Shown here one piece after another: positions 15,986 to 24,625 of a stretch of DNA of 64,000 bases. The notes beneath the pieces are model-generated. The model saw only the letters and a list, made by a program, of their open reading frames with translations. It searched no databases and was not told the DNA's origin. The stretch spans positions 186,001-250,000 of the forward strand of contig NZ_CANNGO010000006.1 of NCBI RefSeq assembly GCF_947504215.1, written 5' to 3'. Positions within the stretch are counted from its first letter, which is position 1. The number at the start of each line of letters is the position of its first letter. The translations under genes were made by a program, and so were the position numbers. The stretch is from an uncultured Ruegeria sp. (GTDB lineage: Bacteria > Pseudomonadota > Alphaproteobacteria > Rhodobacterales > Rhodobacteraceae).

Positions 15986-17235
15986 CGCCAACATTGAAAG
16001 AACTTATCCAAGTGTTTGGGCGCATCGGTCTGCTGTCTTTTGGCGGGCCAGCGGCGCAAATCTCGCTTATGCATCAAGAGCTTGTCGAACGCCGACCCTG
16101 GCTGGACGAACAATCATATCTGCGGGCCTTGTCGCTGTGCATGTTGTTGCCGGGCCCCGAGGCTATGCAGCTGGCGACCTATGCGGGTTGGAAAATGCGC
16201 GGTGTGAGCGGTGGCCTGATTGCCGGCAGTCTCTTTGTCCTGCCCGGGGCCATCGTGATCACCGTCTTGGTCTCGCTTTATGCAGCATTTGGCGATCTTC
16301 CACCTGTTCAGTCCGCATTCCTGGGGATCAAAGCGACAGTCATCGTGATTGTCCTACAGGCCCTACGCAACCTGTCACGCAAGGCATTGACAGATGTCGA
16401 GCATCGGATGATTGCAGGGCTGGGATTTATTGCGATCTTTCTGCTGAACCTCCCCTTCCCGCTTATCATTCTTGTTGCTGCAGTGTGGGGGTATGTGTCC
16501 TTCAAGGGCACGGTTCCCGTGATCGAAACACCTGCAACCCCAAGCTTGGCGCGACCCGTGCGGACAACCGCCATTTGGTTGACGCTGTGGCTGGGCCCAT
16601 TGTTTTTGCTCAGCATCACCGGGCAACAGCTGCTCAGTGATTTGGGCTGGTTCTTTGCACGGTTGGCTGTTGTAACCTTTGGCGGAGCCTATGCGGTTCT
16701 CGCCTACATGACGCAAACTGTGGTCGATCAGTATCACTGGATCAGCACCAATCAGATGATCGACGCGCTTGGGCTGGCGGAAACCACACCCGGCCCCCTT
16801 ATTCTGGTCACCCAATTTGTGGCGATGCTGACCGGACAGATGAATGGCGGTCTCTCGCTGGGGCTCGCAGCCGGAGCCGTAGCGCTTTGGGCGACTTTTG
16901 TTCCCTGTTTCCTTTGGATTTTTCTGGCGGCCCCATATCTTGACCGCTTGGCCACCCGCCCCCGGCTGTCTGCAGCATTGCATGGAATCACCGCGGCCGT
17001 CGTGGGCGTGATTCTCAACCTTTCATTGTGGTTTGCCCTGAACGTTCTGTTCGGATCCGTTCCGCGAATGTCATGGGGCCCGGTGGCACTTCCTGTCCCA
17101 GATGTCGGCAGCCTGGACTTTACGGCACTGGCCTTGACGCTTGTCGCCGGTGTGTTGATTTTCCGAATGAAACTCGGGATGGCGACTGTGTTGACGCTGA
17201 TGGCAGCTGCTGGATTGGCTGCACATTTTATCTGA
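15982..17235 (+). CDS. chrA: Chromate efflux transporter ChrA
   Basis: ChrA is an inner-membrane exporter of the CHR superfamily, driven by the proton gradient. The 417-residue protein has the expected two homologous halves. Each begins with a family motif: FGRIGLLSFGGPAAQISLMH with ALSLCMLLPGPEAMQLATYA in the first, and FARLAVVTFGGAYAVLAYM with ALGLAETTPGPLILVTQFVA in the second. Ten or more hydrophobic helices are present. Some CHR relatives move sulfate or unknown anions, so the substrate is inferred from the ChrB partner with which it overlaps. Confidence 0.9.
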   Translation: MTPTLKELIQVFGRIGLLSFGGPAAQISLMHQELVERRPWLDEQSYLRALSLCMLLPGPEAMQLATYAGWKMRGVSGGLIAGSLFVLPGAIVITVLVSLYAAFGDLPPVQSAFLGIKATVIVIVLQALRNLSRKALTDVEHRMIAGLGFIAIFLLNLPFPLIILVAAVWGYVSFKGTVPVIETPATPSLARPVRTTAIWLTLWLGPLFLLSITGQQLLSDLGWFFARLAVVTFGGAYAVLAYMTQTVVDQYHWISTNQMIDALGLAETTPGPLILVTQFVAMLTGQMNGGLSLGLAAGAVALWATFVPCFLWIFLAAPYLDRLATRPRLSAALHGITAAVVGVILNLSLWFALNVLFGSVPRMSWGPVALPVPDVGSLDFTALALTLVAGVLIFRMKLGMATVLTLMAAAGLAAHFI

Positions 17236-17311
17236 TCAATCCGATCATACCCGCCCTTTCGTTTCCGAACAAAACCCCTATGCTGAGGCCAACCACTTTC
17301 GAGGATGACAC

Positions 17312-17770
17312 ATGTCGCAAGACATCGACTATGGAAACCTGATGCACACCGCCATGCGCGGGTTGATCAAGACTGTTCTGACCGGGGTTTCTGAGACCGG
17401 CTTGCCCGGGTCTCATCATTTCTTCATCACTTTCGACACGCGAGAAGAAGGCGTGGATATCGCAGACTGGCTGCGCGAGCGATATCCAGAAGAGATGACA
17501 ATTGTTGTCCAGCATTGGTTCGACAACCTTGACGTTGGAGATGACGGCTTTGCGATCACGCTGAACTTCGGTGACAAGCCAGAACCTCTTTATATCCCGT
17601 ATGAAGCAATAAAGACCTTCGTGGACCCGTCCGTAGAATTCGGCCTACGATTTGAAAGCCCTGAAGACGAAGCAGACGAAGACCCCGTTGTCGAGGAAAT
17701 GATTGAGGTCGAGGAAGAGGACGAGCATCACGACGCAGACGTGGTGTCACTGGACAGCTTCCGAAAGTAA
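17312..17770 (+). CDS. sspB: SspB family ClpXP adaptor protein
   Basis: SspB brings ssrA-tagged proteins to the ClpXP protease. The 152-residue protein has the tag-binding domain of the alphaproteobacterial SspB type (about residues 8-115, with SHHFFITFDTREEGVDIADW and EEMTIVVQHWFDNLDVGDDG). A disordered acidic linker follows, and a short C-terminal tail DVVSLDSFRK should dock on ClpX. It lies 2.8 kb from the tmRNA gene, whose tag it would recognise; the two are not cotranscribed. Confidence 0.9.
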   Translation: MSQDIDYGNLMHTAMRGLIKTVLTGVSETGLPGSHHFFITFDTREEGVDIADWLRERYPEEMTIVVQHWFDNLDVGDDGFAITLNFGDKPEPLYIPYEAIKTFVDPSVEFGLRFESPEDEADEDPVVEEMIEVEEEDEHHDADVVSLDSFRK

Positions 17771-17778
17771 GACCAACT

Positions 17779-17806
17779 AAGCCCTGCGCAACGCAGGGCT
17801 TATTGT
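17779..17806 (+). terminator. Intrinsic terminator after sspB
   Basis: AAGCCCTGCG (17779-17788) and CGCAGGGCTT (17792-17801) form a perfect 10-base-pair stem with a CAA loop, followed by ATTGTTT. It touches the stop codon of the convergent gene and may serve both strands. Confidence 0.8.
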
Positions 17807-18363
17807 TTCATCAGGAAGGTTTCGACGGATCGAGACTTTTCGCCGTTGATAAAACGCGTAAAGGCAAGGTTCAGACCGCCATCCGTTAGGGTGCGGTCGA
17901 ATTGTTGCAACTCGTAGCCGCCCTGCTCGTTTATAAACAACGAAAACACAGTCAGTGTTTGCCCATCAATCCGACCCCAAACAAATGGCTCGCCTTTGAT
18001 CGGGTCAAGCGGGACCTCGTGCCCAAACACGTTTCTTTTCATGGCCGCCGAGAACACGTCGGGGCGATCAGATTGCTGAAAATCAACCGAGAACTTTTGC
18101 TCTTTCACCCTGCCATCCGACTTATACGTCGTTGTTTTCCAACTGACGTTGAATCCTTTTGCAGTTTCATGAATGGATACGCTCATATCCCGGGGAGTGG
18201 CGGTTCCATCAACATCAACAACATCAGCCGAGCCGATATAGCTGCCGATAAAGGGGGTGATTTCAGCGGCCCGCACGGTACTGCCCAGCACGACGACCCA
18301 AAGCAGAAGTCCAGCAGTAAATGCGGCAACTTTCATGGATGAAATCCGTTGAGATACGAGCAT
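17800..18363 (-). CDS. Hypothetical secreted protein
   Basis: I do not recognise this 187-residue protein. It has an N-terminal signal peptide (basic start, then AAFTAGLLLWVVVLGSTVRA, with cleavage likely after VRA-AEI). The mature part is predicted beta-rich and looks like a small lipocalin-type or barrel fold: ITPFIGSYIGSADV, GFNVSWKTTTYKSDGRV, FVWGRIDGQTLTVFSLFI. The ATG at 18363 has GGAG at 6 bases; a second ATG nine codons later is possible. It stands alone between convergent sspB and divergent fumC. A periplasmic location is inferred. Confidence 0.75.
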   Translation of the reverse strand: MLVSQRISSMKVAAFTAGLLLWVVVLGSTVRAAEITPFIGSYIGSADVVDVDGTATPRDMSVSIHETAKGFNVSWKTTTYKSDGRVKEQKFSVDFQQSDRPDVFSAAMKRNVFGHEVPLDPIKGEPFVWGRIDGQTLTVFSLFINEQGGYELQQFDRTLTDGGLNLAFTRFINGEKSRSVETFLMKQ

Positions 18364-18570
18364 TTAGTTCTCCAAATCGGCTGTCCTGACATTGTAGCCA
18401 AGCGGGTACGGTTAACAATGGCGCATTCTGAAGCTGGGACAATAAAAATGACGCACCCACGTGCCTATACCTTTGACGTCCCTGTGTTTATGGTGCGCGC
18501 AACTTGCCGATTGCGTCGCAGATTTACTGGGGCTAAACGGCATATGATTGCATACCAGACGGAGTGACCG

Positions 18571-19965
18571 ATGTCTCAAACCCGCACCGAATCCGACAGC
18601 TTTGGCCCGCTGGAGGTTCCCGCCGACAAATACTGGGGCGCGCAGACACAGCGTTCGATCATGAACTTCCCGATCGGTTGGGAAAAACAACCGGTCGCCA
18701 TCGTGCGCGCGCTGGGCGTGATCAAGAAAGCCTGTGCCATGCAGAACAAGGCAACAGGCAACCTGGACGCTACCATCGCAGATGCGGTCATTGCCGCCGC
18801 AGGTGAGGTGATTGAGGGCAAGTTTGACGACAACTTCCCTCTGGTCGTGTGGCAAACCGGGTCGGGCACCCAATCGAACATGAACTCGAACGAAGTAATC
18901 GCCAATCGTGCGATCGAGATTCTCGGCGGCGTGATCGGCTCAAAAGACCCGGTTCACCCTAATGATCACTGCAATATGGGCCAATCGTCGAACGATACTT
19001 TCCCCACCGCCATGCATATCGCCACAGCGATGAGCGTGCGCGATGTGCTGCTGCCCGGCCTTGAAAAACTTGCGTCTGGGTTGGAGCAGAAGGCAGACGA
19101 GTTCAAAGACATCATCAAGATCGGCCGTACGCATACACAAGATGCAACGCCGCTGACGTTGGGGCAGGAATTTGGCGGATACGCTCATCAGATCCGTCAG
19201 GGCATCGCCCGGGTTCAGGCCACCATGCCGGGAATATATGAGCTGGCCCAGGGCGGCACCGCGGTGGGCACCGGCCTGAACACTCAAAAAGGATGGAGCG
19301 AGTCTGTCGCAGGCCACATGGCCGACATCACCGGCCTGCCCTTCGTCACCGCGCCGAACAAGTTCGAAGCGCTGGCCGCCCATGACGCCATGGTCTTCCT
19401 GTCAGGCGCTTTGGCCACGATTGCAGGCAGTTGCTACAAGATCGCCAATGACATCCGCTTCCTGGGTTCGGGCCCACGTTCGGGTCTGGGTGAGTTGGTT
19501 CTGCCGGAAAACGAGCCCGGCTCGTCCATAATGCCCGGCAAGGTAAACCCGACGCAGGCCGAAGCGCTGACTCAGGTTGCGGCCCACGTGATGGGCAATG
19601 ACGCTGCCATTAAGTTTGCCGGCAGCCAGGGGCATTTCGAGCTCAATGTCTATAACCCGATGATGTCTTACAACCTGTTGCAGTCCATCCAGCTACTGGG
19701 TGACGCGGCTGACAGCTTTACTGAGCGGATGTTGCTGGGCATTCAGGCCAATGAGCCGCGCATCGAAAAGCTGATGAAGGAATCGCTGATGCTGGTCACA
19801 GCGCTAGCCCCAACCATCGGCTACGACAACGCCACCACCGTCGCCAAAACCGCGCACAAGAACGGCACGACCCTGAAGGAAGAGGCCATCGCGCTGGGTT
19901 TTGTCGATGAAGCAACCTTTGATGCGGTTGTCCGTCCTGAACAGATGATCGGTCCGAAAGACTGA
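18571..19965 (+). CDS. fumC: Class II fumarate hydratase
   Basis: FumC interconverts fumarate and malate in the citric acid cycle without iron-sulfur clusters. The 464-residue protein shows the superfamily signature [20 protein letters not shown] near residue 316, the segment [19 protein letters not shown] near residue 97 and [17 protein letters not shown] near residue 185. Length and start (ATG with GGAG-like ACGGAG upstream) are normal. Two small genes overlap its end in a chain (TGATG, then ATGA), which suggests that they are cotranscribed. Confidence 0.96.
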   Translation: MSQTRTESDSFGPLEVPADKYWGAQTQRSIMNFPIGWEKQPVAIVRALGVIKKACAMQNKATGNLDATIADAVIAAAGEVIEGKFDDNFPLVVWQTGSGTQSNMNSNEVIANRAIEILGGVIGSKDPVHPNDHCNMGQSSNDTFPTAMHIATAMSVRDVLLPGLEKLASGLEQKADEFKDIIKIGRTHTQDATPLTLGQEFGGYAHQIRQGIARVQATMPGIYELAQGGTAVGTGLNTQKGWSESVAGHMADITGLPFVTAPNKFEALAAHDAMVFLSGALATIAGSCYKIANDIRFLGSGPRSGLGELVLPENEPGSSIMPGKVNPTQAEALTQVAAHVMGNDAAIKFAGSQGHFELNVYNPMMSYNLLQSIQLLGDAADSFTERMLLGIQANEPRIEKLMKESLMLVTALAPTIGYDNATTVAKTAHKNGTTLKEEAIALGFVDEATFDAVVRPEQMIGPKD

Positions 19966-20141
19966 TGGGCAAGCCGGTCAACTTGAACCGGTATCGAAAA
20001 GAAAAGGCACGGGCCGAGAAAAAGGCCCGTGCAGGCGAAAACGCTGTGAAATTCGGCCAATCACAGGCCGAGAAAGACGCTGTGAAGCAGCGAGACGGCA
20101 AGACACGCCGCGACCTGGATAATCACGAGTTGGAAGAATGA
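19965..20141 (+). CDS. DUF4169 family small basic protein, 58 aa
   Basis: This short gene begins at the ATG that shares its first base with the fumC stop and ends by overlapping the next gene by four bases. The product opens [20 protein letters not shown] and ends RRDLDNHELEE. It is highly charged, Lys/Arg/Glu-rich and probably helical, and fits the DUF4169 pattern. Function is unknown. The two-sided overlap and clean coding pattern support expression. Confidence 0.8.
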   Translation: MGKPVNLNRYRKEKARAEKKARAGENAVKFGQSQAEKDAVKQRDGKTRRDLDNHELEE

Positions 20142-20359
20142 GCGGTCGTCCGATCAAACGTTCTTTGACACTCAAAGGTCACCGGACCTCGGTCTCGCTA
20201 GAGGATGAATTCTGGCAGGCATTTCGGAATATCGCCAAGCAGAAAAATATTCCAATCAATGTGTTGGCTGCGGAAATTGATGTGGCGCGCGATCCAGAAA
20301 CCGGTCTGGCGTCGGCCATTCGCGTGTTCATCCTAAACTGGTATAGCGAACGGCAATGA
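20138..20359 (+). CDS. Ribbon-helix-helix domain protein, 73 aa
   Basis: The 73-residue protein carries a ribbon-helix-helix fold: a beta strand RSLTLKGHRTSVSLEDEFWQ followed by two helices (FRNIAKQKNIPINVLAAEID and SAIRVFILNWYSER). Such proteins bind DNA as dimers, but no target is evident. It overlaps the DUF4169 gene by four bases and so belongs to the fumC transcription unit. A small regulator encoded with its operon is plausible; an antitoxin role is less likely because no toxin gene lies beside it. Confidence 0.82.
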   Translation: MSGRPIKRSLTLKGHRTSVSLEDEFWQAFRNIAKQKNIPINVLAAEIDVARDPETGLASAIRVFILNWYSERQ

Positions 20360-20417
20360 CCCCTTGCGTTGGTCCAGATCCTGAGTTTAGGATACTGAGA
20401 ACAAAAAGGGTACATTC

Positions 20418-21020
20418 ATGAGCGAGACTATAGTTGGCCCGGATGGGCAACCCCGCTGCGCTTGGTGCCAATCTGCGCCGGAATTCTTCGAATACCATGA
20501 CAACGAGTGGGGTTATCCGGTGGCCGATGATCAGCGGCTGTTCGAAAAGCTGTGCCTTGAGAGTTTTCAGTCCGGCCTCAGCTGGCGCACGATCCTGTCC
20601 AAGCGCGAGAATTTTAGAAACGCGTTTTATGGCTTTGATTTCAACAAAATGGCCGCGTTTTCTGATGCGGATGTAGAACGCCTGTTACAAGACAAAGGCA
20701 TCATACGTCATCGCGGCAAGATCGAAGCTGTGATCAACAATGCCCGCCGCGCGCAGGAGCTGATCGCATCAGAAGGATCTTTGGCGGCTTATGTCTGGCA
20801 ATACGAATCCAAGACACCGCCAGACCCACAAACCGCATCAACCTCGCCAGAATCCGTGGCGATGTCGAAAGACCTGAAGAAACGCGGTTGGAAATTTGTT
20901 GGCCCCACCACCGTATTCGCCTTCATGCAGGCGATGGGGTTGGTCAATGATCACGCCACGGGCTGTGTCATGCGCGAAAAGGCATCAAAACTGCGCCGCG
21001 AATTCATCAAACCGGAGTAA
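20418..21020 (+). CDS. tag: DNA-3-methyladenine glycosylase I
   Basis: Tag removes 3-methyladenine from alkylated DNA in base excision repair. The 200-residue protein has the family's zinc-binding residues (RCAWC near residue 14 and, at the C terminus, the His of LVNDHATGCVMR). Other conserved segments are YHDNEWGYPVADDQRLFE, FQSGLSWRTILSKRENFR and FVGPTTVFAFMQAMGLVNDH. It is a single gene, preceded by a TTGAG-type leader of 58 bases after the small RHH gene, and converges on the aldolase gene. Confidence 0.95.
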   Translation: MSETIVGPDGQPRCAWCQSAPEFFEYHDNEWGYPVADDQRLFEKLCLESFQSGLSWRTILSKRENFRNAFYGFDFNKMAAFSDADVERLLQDKGIIRHRGKIEAVINNARRAQELIASEGSLAAYVWQYESKTPPDPQTASTSPESVAMSKDLKKRGWKFVGPTTVFAFMQAMGLVNDHATGCVMREKASKLRREFIKPE

Positions 21021-21023
21021 ACA

Positions 21024-21041
21024 GGCGCCCCGAAGGGCGCC
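21024..21041. terminator. Hairpin between convergent tag and fba
   Basis: GGCGCCC (21024-21030), loop CGAA, GGGCGCC (21035-21041) form a perfect 7-base-pair GC stem. On the minus strand TGTTTAC follows, so it best serves fba; on the plus strand there is no T run. Confidence 0.6.
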
Positions 21042-21046
21042 AGAGA

Positions 21047-21928
21047 TCACGCGGACGCGCTAAAGATCTTGTTAATGTTTCCACCCAGCGCCGCGTTGAA
21101 TTCCGCATCGGATTGCTGTTTAGCCAAGCCTTCGGTCAACGCACGCGAGAAGGATGCAATCATCTTACCGTTCTGCCCCAAAAGATCACAGGCCTGTTCC
21201 GTCGAATATCCCCCAGAAAGGGCCACAACGCGCAGCACGCGCGGGTGATCGGCGACCTCGTCATACAGGTTCGCCTGATTGGGGATCGTCAGTTTCAACA
21301 TGACATCCTGATTGTCATTCAACTGATCGAGGTTCTTCAGAAGTTCTACCTTCAGAATGTCTTCTGCCGCGGCCTTTGTTTCTGAATGAATGTTCACTTC
21401 GGGCTCGATGATTGGAATCATGCCCGCCTTGACCACCTCACGCCCAACATCGAACTGTTGTGACACGACGGCGGCGATGCCTTCGGCATTGGCTTCGTGA
21501 ATGACAGACCGTTCCTTGGTGCCAAAAACGCCGTCTGCTTTGGCCAAGGTCTCGGCCAACCCCGGGATCGGTTTCATCACTTGAACACCATTGGCCTTTT
21601 CTTCCAGACCTTTGTCGATTTTCAGGAACGGAACGATACCTTTCACCGACCAAAGATAGTCAGCCACTTTGCGGCCATCGATCTCTTCGCCCAATGTGCG
21701 TTCGAACAGGATTGCCCCGATGACTTTATCCTTGGTGAAATCATCCGCCAGAATGATCCGCGCCCGCATCTTTTGGATTTCGCCGAACATTTCTTCGTCC
21801 GAGCTATAGTCGGACGCTTCTACCCCATAGAGCGCCAGCGCTTTGGGTGTCGATCCGCCGCTTTGATCCAGTGCTGCGATAAAACCTGCTCCGTTGGACA
21901 TCTGCGCGCGCTGTTCTGCTTTGGACAT
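21047..21928 (-). CDS. Class I fructose-bisphosphate aldolase
   Basis: The enzyme splits fructose 1,6-bisphosphate to two triose phosphates, or runs in reverse in gluconeogenesis, by a Schiff base on lysine. The 293-residue protein opens with AGFIAALDQSGGSTPKALALYG, has the phosphate and lysine segments GIVPFLKIDKGLEEKANGVQ and MLKLTIPNQANLYDEV, and ends with ALGGNINKIFSASA. It resembles the bacterial class I type of about 295 residues. The ATG at 21928 has a GGGAAAG upstream. A GTTAGCGCT operator-like site lies about 75 bases upstream, shared with the gap genes at the other end of the window. Confidence 0.92.
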   Translation of the reverse strand: MSKAEQRAQMSNGAGFIAALDQSGGSTPKALALYGVEASDYSSDEEMFGEIQKMRARIILADDFTKDKVIGAILFERTLGEEIDGRKVADYLWSVKGIVPFLKIDKGLEEKANGVQVMKPIPGLAETLAKADGVFGTKERSVIHEANAEGIAAVVSQQFDVGREVVKAGMIPIIEPEVNIHSETKAAAEDILKVELLKNLDQLNDNQDVMLKLTIPNQANLYDEVADHPRVLRVVALSGGYSTEQACDLLGQNGKMIASFSRALTEGLAKQQSDAEFNAALGGNINKIFSASA

Positions 21929-22000
21929 AATGCTTTCCCGTTTAATACTGATTCCGATTTCCTCACCCGCATACAGCACGTGGATCGACGATGGTAGATT

Positions 22001-22013
22001 GTTAGCGCTCAAC
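22001..22013. promoter_or_regulatory. LacI-type operator-like site upstream of the aldolase gene
   Basis: GTTAGCGCTCAAC matches 10 of 12 positions of the palindrome GTTAGCGCTAAC found before gap2. It lies 73 bases before the aldolase start and overlaps the last codons of the P450 gene. The match may be a regulator site shared with gap1 and gap2. Confidence 0.4.
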
Positions 22014-23351
22014 CAGCCGCAACCAAATTCCATCCTTGGACCGAACCGTCAAATGAGCGACCGGAATCGGCGTTTTACCGCTGATTGTTTCGAATTTGAA
22101 ATGGCGCAGTAGCATCGACAGGATCAACGGCCCTTCGACCATGGCAAATCCGACGCCAGTACAGACGCGGGGACCAGTAGAAAACGGGATGTAAGCCTCT
22201 CGTTGGCAGGTCTTGCCATTCTCGGTGGCCCAGCGGAACGGATCAAAGCCGTCCGGGTTGTCCCACAGCCGCTCTTGCCGGTGTAGATGCCACGGGCTGA
22301 TGACAATCTGCGATCCCTTTGGCACGTCCCGGTTTCGGAACTTTTCCGGGCACCCGGCCTCACGCACCATCATCGGAACCGGTGGGTATAGCCGCAGCGC
22401 CTCACGAAACACATCGCGGCTGATTTTTAGCTTGGACATGGTCGCGAATGTGGGATCGTCCAGCGCCTGCGCCTCGGCTGCGACCTTGTTCTGCCAGTCA
22501 GGATACAGCGCCATCAGATACAGCGTCCAGGCAAGGGCCGACGCGCTGGTTTCATGCCCGGCCAAAAAGAAAATCGCAACCTGATCAATCATCTCATGGG
22601 TTTCAAAGCACTGACCTGTCATCGGATCAGGAGTAGTCATGATCTTGGTCGCTAGGTCATCCGGTGCTGTTCCATCCGCAATTGCATCGGCACGTTTTGA
22701 GGTGAGCTTTGCGATCAGCTTTCGAATTTCTTGTGCATTTCTACGCGTTTTGCGTGAATGAAACCGAGGCAACCACCGTGGCACCGGCACAAACGCCGCA
22801 AGATTCAGCAGAGGCTGTTCGCGTTGATAGGCCCGAAACTTCTCGAAAACTTGCGCCGCGACCTCATGTTCGATCGGAACCGAAAACAAAGTGCGAAATA
22901 TCACATCTGCGGCCACATGGCTGGTGATCCCCTCGCATTCGATCTGCGTTCCAACATGCGGACGCAAACGTTCGACACAGGACTCAGCGGCTGAAAGCAT
23001 GGCGGGGAACGTGTCTTTGAGGCGTCCACCCTCAAAAGCAGGATCAATGATCCTGCGCTGGCGTTTCCATACCGCACCATTGGTCAAAAATACGGAGTCG
23101 CCCAACAACGGGCGCAAACCTTCGCTGATCCGGCCAGATTTGGGAAAGTCGTCCGGGCGCTTTTTCAGAACGGTTTCAATTAGGTCCGGTTGGTTGACCA
23201 TGTAAGATCGGAAGAACGGCGTGCGGAATTCAGCCATCCAGGCACGATACAGGCGTTGGGGCTGCGCTGACAGTAGATCCTGCCTAAACAGCCTCAGATA
23301 CCGCCAGAGCGAGACCTTATCGGGGCGTGGCTGCGGTTTGGGTGGGTTCAT
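22002..23351 (-). CDS. Cytochrome P450
   Basis: A 449-residue P450 monooxygenase with all hallmarks: the I-helix AGHETSASALAWTLYL near residue 264, the ExxR motif EALRLYPP near residue 328, and the heme loop FSTGPRVCTGVGFA near residue 396 with the axial Cys. There is no N-terminal membrane anchor, so it is soluble. The substrate is unknown; the sequence looks closer to fatty-acid-hydroxylase-like P450s than to camphor types, which is only an impression. It overlaps the upstream hydrolase by 4 bases (ATGA), so the two are coupled and probably act in one pathway. No ferredoxin gene is nearby. Confidence 0.93.
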   Translation of the reverse strand: MNPPKPQPRPDKVSLWRYLRLFRQDLLSAQPQRLYRAWMAEFRTPFFRSYMVNQPDLIETVLKKRPDDFPKSGRISEGLRPLLGDSVFLTNGAVWKRQRRIIDPAFEGGRLKDTFPAMLSAAESCVERLRPHVGTQIECEGITSHVAADVIFRTLFSVPIEHEVAAQVFEKFRAYQREQPLLNLAAFVPVPRWLPRFHSRKTRRNAQEIRKLIAKLTSKRADAIADGTAPDDLATKIMTTPDPMTGQCFETHEMIDQVAIFFLAGHETSASALAWTLYLMALYPDWQNKVAAEAQALDDPTFATMSKLKISRDVFREALRLYPPVPMMVREAGCPEKFRNRDVPKGSQIVISPWHLHRQERLWDNPDGFDPFRWATENGKTCQREAYIPFSTGPRVCTGVGFAMVEGPLILSMLLRHFKFETISGKTPIPVAHLTVRSKDGIWLRLVER

Positions 23352-24562
23352 GCGTCCACCGAGGTGTATTTCGAAACGGGCGCCTCGATGCGGGACTTGG
23401 ACGGTGCGCGCCCTTTGAAACGTTCGCCTAATGTTTGCGGGCCAGCTGTGATACGAAAGTAATCATATGTGCCTGGCTGGTCGAAGGCGCAGAGATACTG
23501 GAAATGAAGCCTGAAAAACCGCCAACGCAACGCATTCCAGCGCTCGAGTGAAAGGGTTTTGGTGAAAGCCGCTGACAGGACCAGTGGCCATTTTTTGCCC
23601 GTCCCGGCCACGCCGCTGACGGACACCGGATCGCATAACGCAAAAGCGCAACCATCACCTGGTGCAGAAACATCGACCCAGGTTAGGTTATCGCTGTTTG
23701 AGAGAAACTGAAGATCGGCCCGCAAGCGGTGCGCCTTGGGCAGGAACGAGACCATGGGCACCACCTGCCCCAGGGTCAGGAAGGACAGAACCGGACCGTT
23801 CTCCGGCACGCGGTGGTCGCGGATCAGGTCAGACAAGACCGACACACCCAGATGTGCGCCCGAGCTGTGCCCCACAACCAGCACTTCGTCCACCTCTGTT
23901 TGCAGTGCCTGTTGCACCAAACCAGCGAAGCTATCCAGACGCTTCTGCAACTCTGCCGAGGTTTCGCCTTTCGACTGGGCCGAATAGGCGTAGTCATGCA
24001 TCAGATAATAGGCAAACAGGCGGTTATCGATCTTTCGGAACCACCGTAACAATCCATAGGCCGCAGCAAGCGCAGGCACCAAGGCCAACCATCCAACCAA
24101 GGACCACATCAAAGTTGTGATGCCCCACGCCACCAAAAGCGCAGCCAAAAGTTGCGTCAACAACATCCCCACGGGATACAGCGCCGCGATCACGGGCCCC
24201 TTGCGCAAACGCACTAACCGCCCCAACGCACCGGTCGACAGGTAGATCCACGCAGTATGCGCCAATTGCAGGTAGGTCGCGGGAATCGATCCAGACATAC
24301 TGTCCTGAACGATATCGGACCAGACCAGGACGTCGACATCCGTTTGGACCTGTATCCCGTCCTGAAAGGACACCACCCGCCAACCGAAAGGACCGTCGCC
24401 GGACTTTGGCGAAATCGAAATATCGTAGCCGGAAATTGCCGCCTGCAGGACAGACTCAGTTCGATACAACTCGCGATATCGCCGCGGAGGCATCGGGTCA
24501 TATCCGGGTATATAGAACACTCGGCGCCTATGCACCTGAGGGGGATTTGTCTGACTGCTCAT
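23348..24562 (-). CDS. Hypothetical alpha/beta-hydrolase-like membrane protein
   Basis: This 404-residue protein is not of a family that I can name. It opens with RRRVFYIPGYDPMPPRRYRE, an oxyanion-loop-like start. A central pair of membrane helices follows (VIAALYPVGMLLTQLLAALL and TTLMWSLVGWLALVPALAAA, about residues 130-175). A nucleophile elbow VLVVGHSSGAHLGVSVL with Ser is near residue 230; late His is in LRLHFQYL-like and FRITAGP segments. A membrane-bound esterase or lipase is likely. Its ribosome binding site is inside a strong hairpin. It overlaps the P450 gene by four bases, suggesting that both process one hydrophobic substrate. Confidence 0.7.
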   Translation of the reverse strand: MSSQTNPPQVHRRRVFYIPGYDPMPPRRYRELYRTESVLQAAISGYDISISPKSGDGPFGWRVVSFQDGIQVQTDVDVLVWSDIVQDSMSGSIPATYLQLAHTAWIYLSTGALGRLVRLRKGPVIAALYPVGMLLTQLLAALLVAWGITTLMWSLVGWLALVPALAAAYGLLRWFRKIDNRLFAYYLMHDYAYSAQSKGETSAELQKRLDSFAGLVQQALQTEVDEVLVVGHSSGAHLGVSVLSDLIRDHRVPENGPVLSFLTLGQVVPMVSFLPKAHRLRADLQFLSNSDNLTWVDVSAPGDGCAFALCDPVSVSGVAGTGKKWPLVLSAAFTKTLSLERWNALRWRFFRLHFQYLCAFDQPGTYDYFRITAGPQTLGERFKGRAPSKSRIEAPVSKYTSVDA

Positions 24563-24564
24563 GG

Positions 24565-24613
24565 CCTTACCTTCTACCGCACAGGTTAACGCAGCATTGC
24601 GGCCAAGGTAAGG
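24565..24613 (-). promoter_or_regulatory. Long hairpin enclosing the ribosome binding site of the hydrolase-P450 operon
   Basis: On the minus strand CCTTACCTT (24605-24613) pairs with AAGGTAAGG (24565-24573), and inside this CCGCA (24598-24602) pairs with TGCGG (24577-24581). The 3' arm holds the AAGG that lies 7 bases before the hydrolase ATG. If formed in RNA it would hide the ribosome binding site. There is no T run, so it is not a normal terminator of ccdA. Confidence 0.5.
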
Positions 24614-24625
24614 TGGCTTCGCGAT

